Assembly (NCBI GenBank): GCA_007121375.1
Contig: SKLX01000107.1
Span: forward strand, 1-17,151
DNA: 17,151 nt
Reading direction: 5' to 3'
From: Bacillota bacterium
GTDB lineage: Bacteria > Bacillota > Dethiobacteria > SKNC01
Of the stretch, positions 6,335-14,433 are shown one piece after another. Numbering within the stretch: position 1 is the stretch's first letter; every line of letters starts with the position of its first letter. The notes under the pieces were generated by a model. That model did no database searches. It saw nothing but the letters and a program-made list of their open reading frames with translations, and was not told the origin of the DNA. The position numbers and the translations under genes were made by a program.

Positions 6335-7900
6335 ATGAAAGTAGTAACTGCAGAAAAGATGAGGGAAATGGATAGACGGGCCATGGAGGAATACGGTATA
6401 CCCGGAGTGGTCCTCATGGAAAATGCCGGGCTGAGGGTGGTAGAGGAAATCAAACAAAAGTACCTCCCCGAAAGCCTGAGGGTGATAATAGCCTGTGGAA
6501 GGGGGAATAATGGAGGAGATGGTTTTGTAATTGCCCGTCATTTGATAAACCAGGGAATCAGGACGGAAGTTTATGCCCTGGCCCGGGAGGGGGATTACCG
6601 GGGAGACGCCCAGGTAAATTTTCTTGTTTTAAAGAATATGGGGGCAAAAATTAAATATATATTGGAAGAGAAAGACCTGGATAGCCTGGAAACAGGCTTG
6701 ATACATGCTACTTTAGTTGTTGACGCCCTGTTAGGGACCGGTTTATCCAGTGATGTGAAAGGTCTCATGGGGGAGGTTATTGACCGGATTAACCTTTCAT
6801 CTGCTCCTGTAATATCTGTAGATATTCCTTCTGGCATCCATGCTGATACGGGTCAGATCCTGGGGAGAGGAGTAAAGGCTCAACAGACGGTAACTTTTGC
6901 CCTACCCAAGCAAGGCCTTTTCTTTTATCCGGGGGCAGCCCTGGCAGGAGAGGTGACGGTGGGGGATATTAGCATGCCTCGAGAAGTAATAAAGGATGAA
7001 GAGGTTAAGGTTAACCTGGTCACCATGTCCTTTGTCCGGGAATGTCTCCCCCTTCGGCCTGCCTGTTCCCATAAAGGTATCTACGGAAGGGTTTTCCTGG
7101 TCGGGGGGTCCCCCGGCCTTACAGGGGCAGTGGCCCTGGCCGGTGAGGCTGCCCTGAAGGGGGGTTCCGGCCTGGTGATGGTGGGTGTTCCTCGATCCCT
7201 TAACCCCATTTTGGAGGTTAAACTTACGGAGGTTATGACCCTACCTTTACCCGAGGAGGAGGAGGAAAAATGTCTGTCAAAGGCAGCAGAGAAGCCAATT
7301 TTGGATCAGTTGGCCCAGTGTGATGCAGCAGGTTTTGGTCCGGGAGTCCACCTCCGAAAGGAGGCCCTATCCCTCCTGGAGAGGATAATCAAAAATACTA
7401 CCCTTCCCCTGGTAATAGATGCAGGGGGGTTGGCTCTCCTGGCAGAAAACTTGGAAATTTTAAGGGAGGCTTCGGCTCCCCTGGTATTAACCCCCCATCC
7501 AGGAGAAATGGGACGGTTGATGAAAACACCGGTAGAGGAAATAGAAAAGAACCGGCTTGCTGCCGCCAGGGACTTTGCCCGGGCCTGGCAGGTGGTCCTG
7601 GTTTTAAAAGGAGCCCACACTATTACCGCTTTACCCTCGGGAGAAGCTTATATAAACACTACGGGGAATCCAGGTATGGCCAGCGGCGGCACGGGAGATG
7701 TTTTGACGGGCTTAATAGTAGGACTTATCGGTCAGGGGTTATCTCCCGAGGAGGCAGCAGTAGCAGGGGTTTACCTTCACGGCCTGGCCGGGGATGAGGC
7801 AGTATCCACCCGGGGAGAGGCAGGCCTGACGGCCTTGGACCTGTTAGAATGTCTTCCCGGCGTGATAAAGGCTGCCTACCAGGCAGAAAGGGAGCATTAA
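6335..7900 (+). CDS. nnr: Bifunctional NAD(P)HX epimerase / ADP-dependent NAD(P)HX dehydratase
   Basis: Repairs hydrated NADH and NADPH (NADHX/NADPHX): the N-terminal YjeF_N domain epimerises the R and S forms and the C-terminal ribokinase-like domain dehydrates the S form using ADP. The epimerase domain (about 1-215) shows MKVVTAEKMREMD, LMENAG and NNGGDGFVIARHL. The dehydratase domain (about 235-515) shows LVGGSPGLTGAVALAGEAAL, GFGPG and the catalytic-loop motif GGTGDVLTG with D455. I chose ATG 6335 because family members begin with this MKVVTAE-type sequence; an in-frame ATG at 6308 would add nine non-conserved residues, and neither has a strong ribosome-binding site. The 522-residue length is normal for the fused form. 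It is a cytoplasmic metabolite-repair enzyme, commonly near acpS and alr in clostridia. Confidence 0.95.
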   Translation: MKVVTAEKMREMDRRAMEEYGIPGVVLMENAGLRVVEEIKQKYLPESLRVIIACGRGNNGGDGFVIARHLINQGIRTEVYALAREGDYRGDAQVNFLVLKNMGAKIKYILEEKDLDSLETGLIHATLVVDALLGTGLSSDVKGLMGEVIDRINLSSAPVISVDIPSGIHADTGQILGRGVKAQQTVTFALPKQGLFFYPGAALAGEVTVGDISMPREVIKDEEVKVNLVTMSFVRECLPLRPACSHKGIYGRVFLVGGSPGLTGAVALAGEAALKGGSGLVMVGVPRSLNPILEVKLTEVMTLPLPEEEEEKCLSKAAEKPILDQLAQCDAAGFGPGVHLRKEALSLLERIIKNTTLPLVIDAGGLALLAENLEILREASAPLVLTPHPGEMGRLMKTPVEEIEKNRLAAARDFARAWQVVLVLKGAHTITALPSGEAYINTTGNPGMASGGTGDVLTGLIVGLIGQGLSPEEAAVAGVYLHGLAGDEAVSTRGEAGLTALDLLECLPGVIKAAYQAEREH

Positions 7901-7930
7901 AGACTGGCAGGCTGCCAGCTTAGGAGTTTT
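7872..7930 (+). terminator. Tandem hairpins at the end of nnr, weak terminator
   Basis: CTGCCT/AGGCAG (7872-7877 and 7881-7886) is a hairpin inside the last codons of nnr. CTGGCAG/CTGCCAG (7904-7910 and 7912-7918) forms a second just after the stop. The arms share CTGCC/GGCAG and could also pair with each other. The T tract is delayed (TTTT near 7927-7930), so termination is probably incomplete. Confidence 0.4.
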
Positions 7931-7978
7931 AATAAATAGATAAGTTATAGCAGAACATATAAATGGGAGGTAATATCA

Positions 7979-8437
7979 ATGCTGAGGGCAAGGGATGTTA
8001 TGGTAAAAAATGTAATTACAGTTAAGGAGCATGATACCCTTCAGGAGGTGGCCAAGATCCTGGTGGATAAAAAGATAAGCGGGGTACCTGTAATTGATGA
8101 TAATAACCGGGTAGTGGGCATCATAACCGAGGGCGATTTGATCTACCAGGGCAAAAAGTTCCATGTACCTGCCGTAATAGAGATTTTGGGAGGAGTATTC
8201 TATTTTGAAGATCCCCGCAAGATTGAAAAGGATTTGAGAAAAATGGTGGGGGTCAAGGCAGGAGACGTGATGACCTCGGAAATTATCACGGTGGAGGAAA
8301 ATACTTCTATAGAAGAAATTGCTACCATCATGGTGAAAAAGAGTATAAACCGGGTGCCGGTTACGGATGAAACAGGCATGCTGGTGGGTATTATAACCAG
8401 GCAGGACCTTATTAGAACCATCCACGAACAAAAATAA
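7979..8437 (+). CDS. Tandem CBS-domain protein
   Basis: 152-residue protein made of two CBS domains, which normally bind adenine nucleotides and act as energy or metabolite sensors. Domain one (about 1-60) opens RARDVMVKNVITVKEHDTL and ends VVGIITEGDLI. Domain two (about 93-150) opens AGDVMTSEIITVEENTSI and ends LVGIITRQDLIRTI. A linker of about 30 residues between them has the FEDPRKIEKDLRKMVG sequence. There is no catalytic domain, so it would act on a partner. ATG 7979 has GGGAGG eight bases upstream. Its TAA stop lies against the ribosome-binding site of the following lipoprotein gene, so the two are probably translated from one message. The bound ligand and the partner cannot be told from sequence. 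Confidence 0.9.
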   Translation: MLRARDVMVKNVITVKEHDTLQEVAKILVDKKISGVPVIDDNNRVVGIITEGDLIYQGKKFHVPAVIEILGGVFYFEDPRKIEKDLRKMVGVKAGDVMTSEIITVEENTSIEEIATIMVKKSINRVPVTDETGMLVGIITRQDLIRTIHEQK

Positions 8438-8450
8438 GGAGGGTTTAATC

Positions 8451-9101
8451 ATAAAAAAGAAACGGCCCTTTTCAATTCTTTTTACCTGCCTGCTGCTGGC
8501 ATTTATTTTCTTGGGCTTGACATCAGGCTGTTGGATGACTCCTGAACGGCTTGCCCGAAAGGTGGCGGGCAGGATGGAGGATACCAATTCCTATCATGTA
8601 AAGGGAAAGGCAGAGGTGATTACTCCGGACCTGGTCAGGGTTTATTACCTGGAACAGTGGTTCATAAAGCCGGACCTCTACCGCCTGGACATGGAAAGTG
8701 AAGGAGCCAGGCAGGTAATCATGGGCAAAGGAGAGGAGGTCTGGGTTTACCATCCCGAGCTGGAGGATTTTCACCGGATAAACAGCCAGGAAGGGGAAGA
8801 AAACCCCCTCCCCTATTTCCTGACCTTTTTTTGGAATAGCTTGATTACTGCCCGGGAAGTGGAGATTCTGGGGGTGGAAGAATTTACCCGGGGGCCTGCT
8901 TATGAGCTGATGATAATTCCCCGAAAGGAGGATCCCCACTGGTCTTTAGAAAAGGTATGGCTGGGCAAAAGAGATTTGATGCCATATCTGGTGGAAGTTT
9001 ATGATAACCAGGGGAACCTGAGAAAGACCTTTGCCTTTGAAGAAATAAACCTGGATAGGGATATAGACCCGAAAATATTCCATCAGGATTCTTTTTCCTG
9101 A
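8451..9101 (+). CDS. LolA-like lipoprotein (GerS/YdcC-type), ATA start
   Basis: Predicted exported lipoprotein with a LolA-like fold, related to clostridial LolA-like lipoproteins such as the germination factor GerS. The frame reads KKKRPFSILFTCLLLAFIFL followed by GLTSGC, a classic lysine-rich, hydrophobic lipoprotein signal peptide with Cys at about residue 27. No ATG, GTG or TTG precedes this signal: the first usual start in frame is TTG 8511, inside the hydrophobic core, which would destroy it. A strong ribosome-binding site, AAGGAGGG at 8436-8443, sits seven bases before ATA 8451 (or four before ATC 8448), so ATA is the best start, giving 216 residues. The mature part (ARKVAGRMEDTNSYHVKGKA onward) alternates short strands as in LolA-like proteins and ends with IDPKIF. 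It lies 13 bases after the CBS gene. A role in spore or envelope biology is inferred. Confidence 0.75.
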   Translation: MKKKRPFSILFTCLLLAFIFLGLTSGCWMTPERLARKVAGRMEDTNSYHVKGKAEVITPDLVRVYYLEQWFIKPDLYRLDMESEGARQVIMGKGEEVWVYHPELEDFHRINSQEGEENPLPYFLTFFWNSLITAREVEILGVEEFTRGPAYELMIIPRKEDPHWSLEKVWLGKRDLMPYLVEVYDNQGNLRKTFAFEEINLDRDIDPKIFHQDSFS

Positions 9102-9104
9102 ACT

Positions 9105-9128
9105 CACGGAATCATTCCGTGTTTTTTT
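9105..9128 (+). terminator. Intrinsic terminator after the lipoprotein gene
   Basis: CACGGAA (9105-9111) pairs perfectly with TTCCGTG (9115-9121) around a three-base loop, followed by seven T residues. It begins four bases after the stop codon and separates the nnr-CBS-lipoprotein unit from the hom operon. Confidence 0.9.
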
Positions 9129-9218
9129 ATTTAATTTTGTTTTTATAAACAGGATATCAAGCAGTTATGCAGAATAGTTCTTAAAAGTAAAATGCATTTT
9201 TAGATGGAGGAAAGAAAA

Positions 9219-10505
9219 ATGGTAGATAATTTAATTAATATAGGGCTGCTGGGATGCGGTACAGTAGGTTCAGGTGTAGTTAAAATCATCAAGAGAAACA
9301 GGGAAGAGATAGAAAGAAAAGCAGGTTCCAGGTTAAACATTAAAAAGGTTTTGGTTCGCAGCCTGGATAAGGAAAGGCCCCTGGAACTGGAGGGGGCAGA
9401 ACTGGTTACGGAAGTTGACAAGATTTTAGAAGATCCTGAAATTAAGATAGTGATAGAGTTGATAGGGGATGTGGAAAGGGCCCGGGAATACATGGAGAAA
9501 GCCTTAAGAAAAGGTAAATTTGTGGTTACGGCCAATAAGGACCTTATGGCTCAGCACGGCAGAGAAATCTTTAAATTAGCTCGAGATATGGGCGTTAATG
9601 TATATTACGAAGCCAGCGTGGGCGGGGGCATTCCCCTGATACGTCCTCTGAAACACTCTCTGGCGGCCAACAGGATTATGAGGATCATGGGTATTATAAA
9701 CGGTACCACTAACTATATTTTAACCCAGATGACCCTTCAGGGAAGGGGCTACCAGGAGGCCCTGGAGGAGGCCCAGGAAAAGGGGTTTGCCGAACAGGAC
9801 CCCAGCTCAGACGTCCTGGGGAAGGACGCAGCCTATAAGCTGGCTATCCTGGCTTCTATTGCCTTTGACAGTACCATAAACATGGATTCCATATACACTG
9901 AAGGGATTACTGAAGTCAAGATCCGGGACATTCGTTATGCAGAGGAGCTGGGTTATAAGTTAAAGCTCCTGGCTATCGGGGACCGGATGGAAGAGGGGCT
10001 GGCCCTGAGGGTTCATCCCACCCTGGTCCCCGATAAACACCCCCTGGCAGCCGTGAATGACGAGTTTAACGCCGTCTTTTTTGAAGGGGATGCCGTAGGG
10101 GAAATAATGCTGTACGGCCGGGGTGCGGGGGAAATGCCCACGGGAAGTGCTGTAGTTGCAGATGTTATTGAGGCCGTCCGCAGTATAAATCACCAGGTGG
10201 AAAATGGGGTTATGGAGGTGGAGTTTTCCCAAAAGCCCATCATGCCCCTGAGCAGGATTCACTCCAAGTTTTATATTCGCCTAAAGGCCATAGACGAGCC
10301 CGGGGTTTTTGCCAGCCTGGCCAATATTTTTTCCGAAGAAAAGGTCAGCCTGGACATGATCATTCAAAAGAGGCGTATTGAAGAAATGGCTGAAATTGTC
10401 CTGGTTACCCACGATATCAGGGAGGAAAACTTTTTCCGCTCCATAGAAAGGATTAAGGAGATTCCTTCCATAAGAGAAATCAGCCAGCTTTTAAGGGTTG
10501 TATAA
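9219..10505 (+). CDS. hom: Homoserine dehydrogenase
   Basis: NAD(P)H-dependent reduction of aspartate semialdehyde to homoserine, the branch toward threonine and methionine; cytoplasmic. The Rossmann motif GLLGCGTVGSG is at residues 9-19. TANKDLMAQHG with K107 and the catalytic-domain motif AEQDPSSDVLGKDAAYKL with K207 are present. A C-terminal ACT domain (about 345-425, IRLKAIDEPGVFASLANIF) suggests feedback control by an amino acid, usually threonine. ATG 9219 is preferred over the in-frame ATG 9204 because GGAGG (9206-9210) lies eight bases before 9219 and overlaps the earlier ATG region. The 428-residue length is typical for Firmicutes. It is the first gene of a hom-apgM-lysC set; apgM follows after 27 bases. 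No clear promoter is seen in the 97-base gap after the upstream terminator. Confidence 0.96.
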   Translation: MVDNLINIGLLGCGTVGSGVVKIIKRNREEIERKAGSRLNIKKVLVRSLDKERPLELEGAELVTEVDKILEDPEIKIVIELIGDVERAREYMEKALRKGKFVVTANKDLMAQHGREIFKLARDMGVNVYYEASVGGGIPLIRPLKHSLAANRIMRIMGIINGTTNYILTQMTLQGRGYQEALEEAQEKGFAEQDPSSDVLGKDAAYKLAILASIAFDSTINMDSIYTEGITEVKIRDIRYAEELGYKLKLLAIGDRMEEGLALRVHPTLVPDKHPLAAVNDEFNAVFFEGDAVGEIMLYGRGAGEMPTGSAVVADVIEAVRSINHQVENGVMEVEFSQKPIMPLSRIHSKFYIRLKAIDEPGVFASLANIFSEEKVSLDMIIQKRRIEEMAEIVLVTHDIREENFFRSIERIKEIPSIREISQLLRVV

Positions 10506-10532
10506 AAGGATTAAGGAAAGGAACACTGGACT

Positions 10533-11753
10533 ATGAAAAAATATGTGGTTATCCTGGGAGACGGGATGCCCGACTATAAAATGCCACAACTGGATAACAG
10601 GACTCCCCTGGAGGCAGCTCATACCCCCAATATGGATTTTTTAGCCGGAAAAGGGATTATGGGAATGGTAAAAACCATTCCCCAGGGATACCCCCCGGGG
10701 AGCGATGTGGCCAATCTTTCCGTTATTGGTTACGACCCCGCCCGCTACTATACGGGGCGTTCCCCCCTGGAAGCGGTCAGCATGGGGGTGGACCTGAAAG
10801 AGGATGAAGTAGCCTTTCGCTGCAATCTGGTAACCCTTTCTGAAGCCTCCTCTTTCGAAGAAAAAGTTATGGTGGATTATAGCGCCGGGGAGATAAGCAC
10901 CTCCGAGGCAGCCCTGCTCATTGAAGAGGTAGGGAAGGAACTGGGAGGCGGAGAGTTTAGCTTTTACCCGGGGATCAGCTACCGGCATCTGATGGTGTGG
11001 GAGGGAGGTCCCGATGATATAGACCTTACCCCGCCCCATGATATTTCGGACCGGGAAGTAGGACCCTATCTTCCCTCCGGCAAGGGATTGCATCTCCGGC
11101 AGCTGATGGAAAAAAGCCATGAATTTCTCTCCCACCACCCTGTGAACCAGTCCCGGGGAGAAAAGGGCCTTCCCCCTGCCAACTGTATGTGGCTGTGGGG
11201 TCAGGGGAGAAAGCCCCGCCTGAAAAGTTTTAAAGATAAGTACGGCCTCACCGGTTCCGTTATATCTGCCGTGGACCTGATAAAGGGTATAGGCCTGTGC
11301 GCCGGGCTGGAAGTGGTGGAAGTTCCCGGGGCTACAGGTAATATTCACACGGACTTTTCCGGGAAGGCTAAAGCCGCCCTCCTGGAACTGGAAAAAGGCA
11401 AGGATTTTATTTACCTCCACGTGGAAGCCCCCGATGAAGCGGGACACCAGGGTAAGGTGGAGGACAAAATTAAGGCAATTGAAGAGATAGATGAAAAGGT
11501 AGTGGGGGAAATCCTGCGGGGGCTGGAAAAGCATAAAGACTACAGCCTCATGGTTCTTTCCGATCACCCCACCCCTTTAAAGGTTAAAACCCATGTGGAG
11601 GATCCGGTGCCTTTTGTAATTTACGATGGGAAAGATTCCTCCCGGGGCAAGGCAGCAGGCTTTAATGAAGGGGAAGCGGAAAAGACGGGGATATTTTTAG
11701 AATCGGGGCCCCAGCTTATGGATTATTTTCTTGGTAAGCGCTCCTGTCATTAA
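10533..11753 (+). CDS. apgM: ApgM-type alkaline-phosphatase-superfamily protein, proposed homoserine kinase
   Basis: Member of the archaeal-type cofactor-independent phosphoglycerate mutase family (AP superfamily). Metal and nucleophile sites are visible: D10 in VILGDGMPD, the phosphorylated serine S57 in GSDVANLSVIGYDP, D301 in HVEAPDEAGH, and D344-H345 in SDHPTP. The length of 406 fits the family. A bacterial subgroup found next to hom and thrC in genomes lacking classical ThrB has been proposed as an alternative homoserine kinase. Placement here between hom (27 bases upstream) and aspartate kinase (36 bases downstream) fits that role better than glycolysis. Phosphoglycerate mutase activity cannot be excluded from sequence. 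ATG 10533 has AAGGA about ten bases upstream. Confidence 0.9.
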   Translation: MKKYVVILGDGMPDYKMPQLDNRTPLEAAHTPNMDFLAGKGIMGMVKTIPQGYPPGSDVANLSVIGYDPARYYTGRSPLEAVSMGVDLKEDEVAFRCNLVTLSEASSFEEKVMVDYSAGEISTSEAALLIEEVGKELGGGEFSFYPGISYRHLMVWEGGPDDIDLTPPHDISDREVGPYLPSGKGLHLRQLMEKSHEFLSHHPVNQSRGEKGLPPANCMWLWGQGRKPRLKSFKDKYGLTGSVISAVDLIKGIGLCAGLEVVEVPGATGNIHTDFSGKAKAALLELEKGKDFIYLHVEAPDEAGHQGKVEDKIKAIEEIDEKVVGEILRGLEKHKDYSLMVLSDHPTPLKVKTHVEDPVPFVIYDGKDSSRGKAAGFNEGEAEKTGIFLESGPQLMDYFLGKRSCH

Positions 11754-11789
11754 AAAAATTACTGCAATATTTACAGGGAGGAAGCAGCA

Positions 11790-13022
11790 ATGGCACTGAT
11801 AGTACAAAAATACGGCGGAACTTCCGTGGCAGATGTAGATAAGATTATGGGAGTTGCCCGGAAGGCTGCCCACCTCCACGGGGAAGGTAACCAGGTGGTC
11901 CTGGTGGTATCTGCCATGGGTAAAAGCACAGACCATCTTTTAGATTTGATGTATGAAATAACCAACAATCCCCCTGAAAGGGAACTGGATATGTTGATGT
12001 CCACGGGAGAGCAGGTTTCCATATCCCTTTTATCCACGGCCCTTCATACCCTGGGGATTGAAAGTGTTTCCTTGACGGGTTCCCTGGCAGGAATTAAAAC
12101 CGATTCCAACCATATCCGGGCCCGTATCCTGGAAATAGAACCGGGACGCATTGAAGAGGAACTGGAAAAGGGTAAAGTAGTGGTGGTGGCAGGATTCCAG
12201 GGCATTGATTCCCGGGGGGAAATAACTACCCTGGGCCGTGGAGGTTCCGATACCACGGCGGTGGCCCTGGCTGCGGCCTTGAAAGCAGACCTGTGCGAGA
12301 TTTTTACCGATGTAAAGGGTATTTATACCCTGGACCCCAACATGGTGTCCACCGCCAGGAAACTTCCCTTTATTTCTTATGACGAAATGTTGGAAATGGC
12401 CAACCTGGGGGCCAGGGTTATGCATCCCAGGGCTGTGGAACTGGGCAAGCAGTACAAATTAAAAATTCATGTACGTTCCAGTTTTGATGAAGAAGAAGGG
12501 ACTATTATCAGGGAGGTAGCTTCATTGGAAGAGAAATATATAGTGAGCGGGATAGCCTGTGATGTAAACCTGGCAAAAGTAGCCATAGTAGGTATTCCCG
12601 ATAGGCCGGGAATTGCAGCCAATATTTTTAACACCATAGCTGATGCGGGAATTAGCGTGGACCTTATTGTACAGAGCATTCGCAAGGATGAAGAAAATGA
12701 TATACTCTTTTCCGTTAACAAGGAGGACCTGAATAAAACCCTGGCCATCCTGGAAAAAATTTCTGATGAAGTGGGAGCCAAAGAAGTTTTTTATGATGAG
12801 GATGTGGCCAAAATTTCTATAATTGGAGCGGGTATGGCTAATGTTCCGGGAGTAGCGGCCACCATGTTTAAAGCCCTGGCAGACCGGGATATTAATATTG
12901 AAATAATTAGCACTTCGGAGATAAAGGTTTCCTGCCTCATTAAAAAGGACAGGATCAATGATGCCGCTGAAGGGGTGCATGAGGCCTTTAAACTGGGAGA
13001 GGACCAGGCTTCCCTTACTTGA
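11790..13022 (+). CDS. lysC: Aspartate kinase
   Basis: Phosphorylates aspartate to start the lysine, threonine and methionine pathway (and diaminopimelate for peptidoglycan); cytoplasmic. KYGGTSVAD at residues 7-15 is the kinase signature. STGEQVS and GRGGSDTTAVALAAAL carry substrate and nucleotide contacts. Two ACT domains follow (about 265-335 and 345-405; the first near VAIVGIPDRPGIAANIF, the second near ISIIGAGMANVPGVAATMF), the feedback-regulatory module. The 410-residue length is that of monofunctional bacterial enzymes. ATG 11790 has GGGAGG nine bases upstream. It is the last gene of the hom-apgM-lysC unit. The inhibiting amino acid (Lys, Thr or both) cannot be read from sequence. I did not see a convincing internal start for a separate beta subunit. 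Confidence 0.96.
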   Translation: MALIVQKYGGTSVADVDKIMGVARKAAHLHGEGNQVVLVVSAMGKSTDHLLDLMYEITNNPPERELDMLMSTGEQVSISLLSTALHTLGIESVSLTGSLAGIKTDSNHIRARILEIEPGRIEEELEKGKVVVVAGFQGIDSRGEITTLGRGGSDTTAVALAAALKADLCEIFTDVKGIYTLDPNMVSTARKLPFISYDEMLEMANLGARVMHPRAVELGKQYKLKIHVRSSFDEEEGTIIREVASLEEKYIVSGIACDVNLAKVAIVGIPDRPGIAANIFNTIADAGISVDLIVQSIRKDEENDILFSVNKEDLNKTLAILEKISDEVGAKEVFYDEDVAKISIIGAGMANVPGVAATMFKALADRDINIEIISTSEIKVSCLIKKDRINDAAEGVHEAFKLGEDQASLT

Positions 13023-13160
13023 TTTATTTTTAATGTAATAAAAAGGAATATATTTAACTCTTTTACCAGCAGGAATAATCAGATTTTTTGTGGAATAAAA
13101 TAATTATTAAAGTAGATATTGCTATATTAATAAGGATATATAATTAGGAGTGTTGAAGGA

Positions 13161-14348
13161 ATGCCGTGCCCTTTTTCATTGCGTCCTGCCTGGGCCGAGA
13201 TAAACCTGGATAACCTGGTTAGTAATTTGAAGGAATTTAGGAGAAGGGTCGGTCAGAAGGTTAAAATAATGGCTGTTGTAAAAGCCGATGGGTACGGCCA
13301 CGGGGCCGTTGAAGTGGCCCAAGCAGCAGTGGAAAATGGATGCGATTACCTGGGAGTAGGCTTTCTTGATGAAGGTATAGAGTTAAGAAAAGCTGGTCTA
13401 AATACTCCCATTTTGGTTTTAGGATATACTCCCCCGGAACAGGCGGAACAGCTCCTTCACCATAACCTGGTTCCTACGGTCTTTTCCCTGGACCTGGCGA
13501 AAGCTTTAGCCGAAGAAGCTAAAAGAAGGGGGGAAAAAGCCCGGGTTCACGTTAAGGTGGATACGGGTATGGGAAGGCTGGGAATCTTTTCCTGGGAGGA
13601 GGGAATTGATTTTATCCGGGAGCTTAACCGCTGGCCTGCCCTGGAAGTTGAAGGTTTTTATACCCATTTTGCCGCCGCTGATGAAAGGGATAAGACTTTT
13701 ACCTTGGAGCAGCTGTCCCGATTTAAAAAGGTTGTAGAAACCCTGTCCCAGGAGGGGATTGAGATTCCTTTGAAGCATGTGGCCAACAGTGCTGCTTCCA
13801 TTGACCTCTCCCAAACCCATCTTGATATGATACGCCTGGGGATAAGCCTTTACGGTCTTTATCCTTCGCCAGAGGTAGAAAGGGAAAGGGTGGATTTAAA
13901 GCCCGTTATGTCCTTAAAAGCCCGGGTCATTCACCTGAAAGAGGTTCCACCGGGTACCAGTATAAGCTACGGCAGGACCTATGTTACCAGGGGTAAGACC
14001 TGGATAGCTTCCCTTCCCCTGGGCTACGGCGACGGATATTCCCGCCTCTTGACGGGAAAGGGCCAGGTCCTTATACGGGGGCGAAGATATTTTATTGTAG
14101 GCAGGATCTGCATGGACCAGATGATGGTGGACCTGGGGGAAGACCCTCCTCCCGTAGAAGAGGGAGAAGAAGTGGTTATTATGGGGGAACAGGGTTCAGA
14201 GGCCGTACTTGCTGAGGAAATAGCCGGATGGTTGGGAACCATTAATTACGAGGTTACCTGCGCTGTAAGCAAGAGAATTCCCAGGGTTTACCTCCGGGAC
14301 AATAAAATAATAGCGGCCAGGACTCTTCTGGGAAAAGTAGATTTTTAA
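13161..14348 (+). CDS. alr: Alanine racemase
   Basis: PLP enzyme interconverting L- and D-alanine, supplying D-Ala for peptidoglycan; cytoplasmic dimer. The PLP lysine is K41 in AVVKADGYGHG. The second catalytic residue is Y270 in SISYGRTYVT. GRICMDQMMVDL and the C-terminal beta-domain sequence complete the family pattern. Length 395 is standard (about 380-390). ATG 13161 follows AGGAG at 13146-13150, with spacing near ten. The 138-base upstream gap is very AT-rich and includes TATAAT at 13139-13144, but no well-spaced -35 box, and a start there would leave almost no leader. It precedes the EndoAI/EndoA pair as in Bacillus, though the 85-base gap with a dyad suggests separate control of that pair. 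Confidence 0.97.
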   Translation: MPCPFSLRPAWAEINLDNLVSNLKEFRRRVGQKVKIMAVVKADGYGHGAVEVAQAAVENGCDYLGVGFLDEGIELRKAGLNTPILVLGYTPPEQAEQLLHHNLVPTVFSLDLAKALAEEAKRRGEKARVHVKVDTGMGRLGIFSWEEGIDFIRELNRWPALEVEGFYTHFAAADERDKTFTLEQLSRFKKVVETLSQEGIEIPLKHVANSAASIDLSQTHLDMIRLGISLYGLYPSPEVERERVDLKPVMSLKARVIHLKEVPPGTSISYGRTYVTRGKTWIASLPLGYGDGYSRLLTGKGQVLIRGRRYFIVGRICMDQMMVDLGEDPPPVEEGEEVVIMGEQGSEAVLAEEIAGWLGTINYEVTCAVSKRIPRVYLRDNKIIAARTLLGKVDF

Positions 14349-14400
14349 GTTAAATCAACTACAAAGTGTATAACTCCAGGAATGAATGTAAATAAATAGT

Positions 14401-14421
14401 TAAAGCGTATTAATACCTTTA
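14401..14421. promoter_or_regulatory. Candidate toxin-antitoxin operator (dyad)
   Basis: GTATTAATAC (14407-14416) is a perfect 10-base palindrome flanked by TAAAG (14401-14405) and CTTTA (14417-14421), which extend the dyad with one unpaired C. It lies directly before and touches the AGGGGGTG ribosome-binding site of the ribbon-helix-helix antitoxin gene. This is where RHH antitoxins typically bind for autorepression. No binding has been shown. Confidence 0.45.
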
Positions 14422-14433
14422 GGGGGTGTCCTT

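Noticed and set aside
7976..8587. Open frame on the - strand, 203 codons
   Set aside because: It lies opposite the tandem CBS gene and the lipoprotein signal sequence; no family features or ribosome-binding site.
10641..11567. Long open frame on the - strand, 308 codons
   Set aside because: It is antisense to the well-supported ApgM-family gene, has no recognisable protein features, and arises from the GC-rich codon pattern of the real gene.
13119..13144. alr promoter from TTGCTA and TATAAT
   Set aside because: The spacing is only 14 bases, and the start point would leave almost no leader before the ATG at 13161.
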